Positions 13,328-14,010 of a stretch of DNA of 14,010 nt are shown one piece after another; position 1 is the first letter of the stretch; each line of letters opens with the position of its first letter. The translations under genes were made by a program, and so were the position numbers. Below the pieces are notes generated by a model. The model had not been told where the DNA came from. It ran no database searches and saw only the letters and a list, made by a program, of their open reading frames with translations. The stretch lies in the NCBI GenBank assembly GCA_016929365.1, contig JAFGIZ010000231.1, positions 1 to 14,010 of the forward strand, in the 5' to 3' direction. This DNA comes from Lentisphaerota bacterium (GTDB taxonomy: Bacteria; Verrucomicrobiota; Kiritimatiellia; UBA8416; JAFGIZ01).

Positions 13328-14010
13328 ATGATACTGGCGATTGATCTGGGGTCAACGAGTTTCAAGGCCGCGGTGTTCAACGCGGGGCGGCGGGCGGGGG
13401 AGGGGACCTGCGCGCTCGTGTACAACCGGGGTCCCGGGGGGCGTGTCGAGCTCGACGGCGGCCGCGTGATCGAGGCGCTGCGCACGGCCGCGGCGGGAGC
13501 GCTGCAGGCGGCCGGCGGGCCCGTGCCGGACGCGGTTGCCGTGACGAGCCAGGCGCAGACGTTCACGGTTACGGACGCCGGCGGCACGCCGCTTATGCCG
13601 TTTATCTCCTGGCTCGACGTGCGCGGCGGCGCGGCGCGCGACGCGCTGGCCGCCAACGCGGCGTTCGCGGAGGTGGCGCGGCACGCCAGTTTTCCGATGC
13701 TGCTGGCGGGGCAGCAGCTTTGCCAGGTGCGCCGCCTGCGGGACACCTGTCCCGGGCTGCTGGCGGGGGATCACCGCGTCATACCTCTTTCCGGCTACGC
13801 GGTGATGCAATTGACGGGCAGCCCGGTGTATGACCGGAATCTCGCTGCCATGAGCGGGTTCTATTCGATGGAGTCGGGCTCGTGGTGGGCCGCGGCGCTC
13901 GACGCCTGCGGGTTGCGCGCGGAGCAGCTGCCGCCGCTTGCGGATGTGGGGCGCGCCGCGGGCCGGACCACGGACGCCGCGGCCGGGTTGGGGGTTCCGG
14001 CGGGCGTTCC
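13328..14010 (+). CDS. FGGY-family carbohydrate kinase, N-terminal part (runs off window)
   Basis: The first 227 codons of an FGGY sugar kinase are present and the frame is open to the window end. LAIDLGSTSFKAAVF (3-17) is the first phosphate-binding segment. AVTSQAQTFTVTDAGG (71-86) and PFISWLDVRG (91-100) correspond to the substrate-contacting Q and W-x-D-x-R region of xylulokinase-like members. YAVMQLTGSPVYDRNLAAMS (157-176) aligns with the later N-domain helix and loop. These kinases phosphorylate a hydroxyl of pentoses, polyols or related sugars with ATP. The catalytic Asp and the ATP-binding C-terminal lobe lie beyond 14010. The ATG at 13328 is the first in-frame start after a TGA at 13310; the upstream stretch is G-rich but gives only a weak ribosome-binding site. 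As the seventh gene of the cluster it would produce the sugar phosphate that a DeoR regulator typically senses. Xylulokinase, gluconokinase or another specificity cannot be separated. Confidence 0.88.
   Translation, partial: MILAIDLGSTSFKAAVFNAGRRAGEGTCALVYNRGPGGRVELDGGRVIEALRTAAAGALQAAGGPVPDAVAVTSQAQTFTVTDAGGTPLMPFISWLDVRGGAARDALAANAAFAEVARHASFPMLLAGQQLCQVRRLRDTCPGLLAGDHRVIPLSGYAVMQLTGSPVYDRNLAAMSGFYSMESGSWWAAALDACGLRAEQLPPLADVGRAAGRTTDAAAGLGVPAGV

Overview
The window is a GC-rich bacterial segment packed with genes on both strands. Nothing in it fixes the taxonomy. The gene mix (a GH29 fucosidase, a ceramidase-like hydrolase, a Gfo/Idh/MocA oxidoreductase, a divergent NagB-like protein) and the scattered palindromic elements would fit a glycan-degrading member of the Planctomycetes-Verrucomicrobia-Lentisphaerae-Kiritimatiellota group. 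That is an inference, not something read directly from the bases.

Layout. Positions 1-264 hold a 44-bp tandem repeat at the window edge and no supported gene. A GH29 alpha-L-fucosidase runs leftward (265-1572). Divergent from it are a small flavodoxin (1758-2234) and a multi-membrane-span glycosyltransferase (2247-3770). Next comes a leftward pair, a pyridine nucleotide-disulfide oxidoreductase of the dihydrolipoamide dehydrogenase type (4932-6362) followed by an EamA/DMT transporter (3936-4835). This pair is bracketed by two copies of a palindromic element with 30-bp arms (3839-3933 and 6423-6514). From 6564 to the right edge seven genes run rightward with short spacers or 4-bp overlaps: DeoR-type regulator, class III aminotransferase, ceramidase-like amidase, Gfo/Idh/MocA oxidoreductase, amidohydrolase, NagB-like protein and an FGGY sugar kinase cut by the window end.

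How the genes may work together. The rightward cluster looks like one regulated catabolic operon. A DeoR repressor is a usual partner of sugar-phosphate catabolism. An amidase-type hydrolase, an NAD(P)-dependent oxidoreductase, a PLP aminotransferase, a NagB-like isomerase/deaminase and an FGGY kinase together suggest stepwise dismantling of an N-acylated amino sugar, amino-cyclitol or related amino-polyol. The substrate cannot be named from sequence. The NagB-like protein has lost the family's phosphate-binding loop and one of its catalytic carboxylates, so this is not the standard GlcNAc pathway.

The most striking non-coding feature is the second palindromic element. It lies in the divergent promoter region between the oxidoreductase and the DeoR gene, and each of its ends is followed within 3-6 bp by a perfect outward-facing TTGACA hexamer. 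The most plausible starts for several genes are downstream of the longest open frames, because ribosome-binding sites or promoter hexamers point to internal ATGs.
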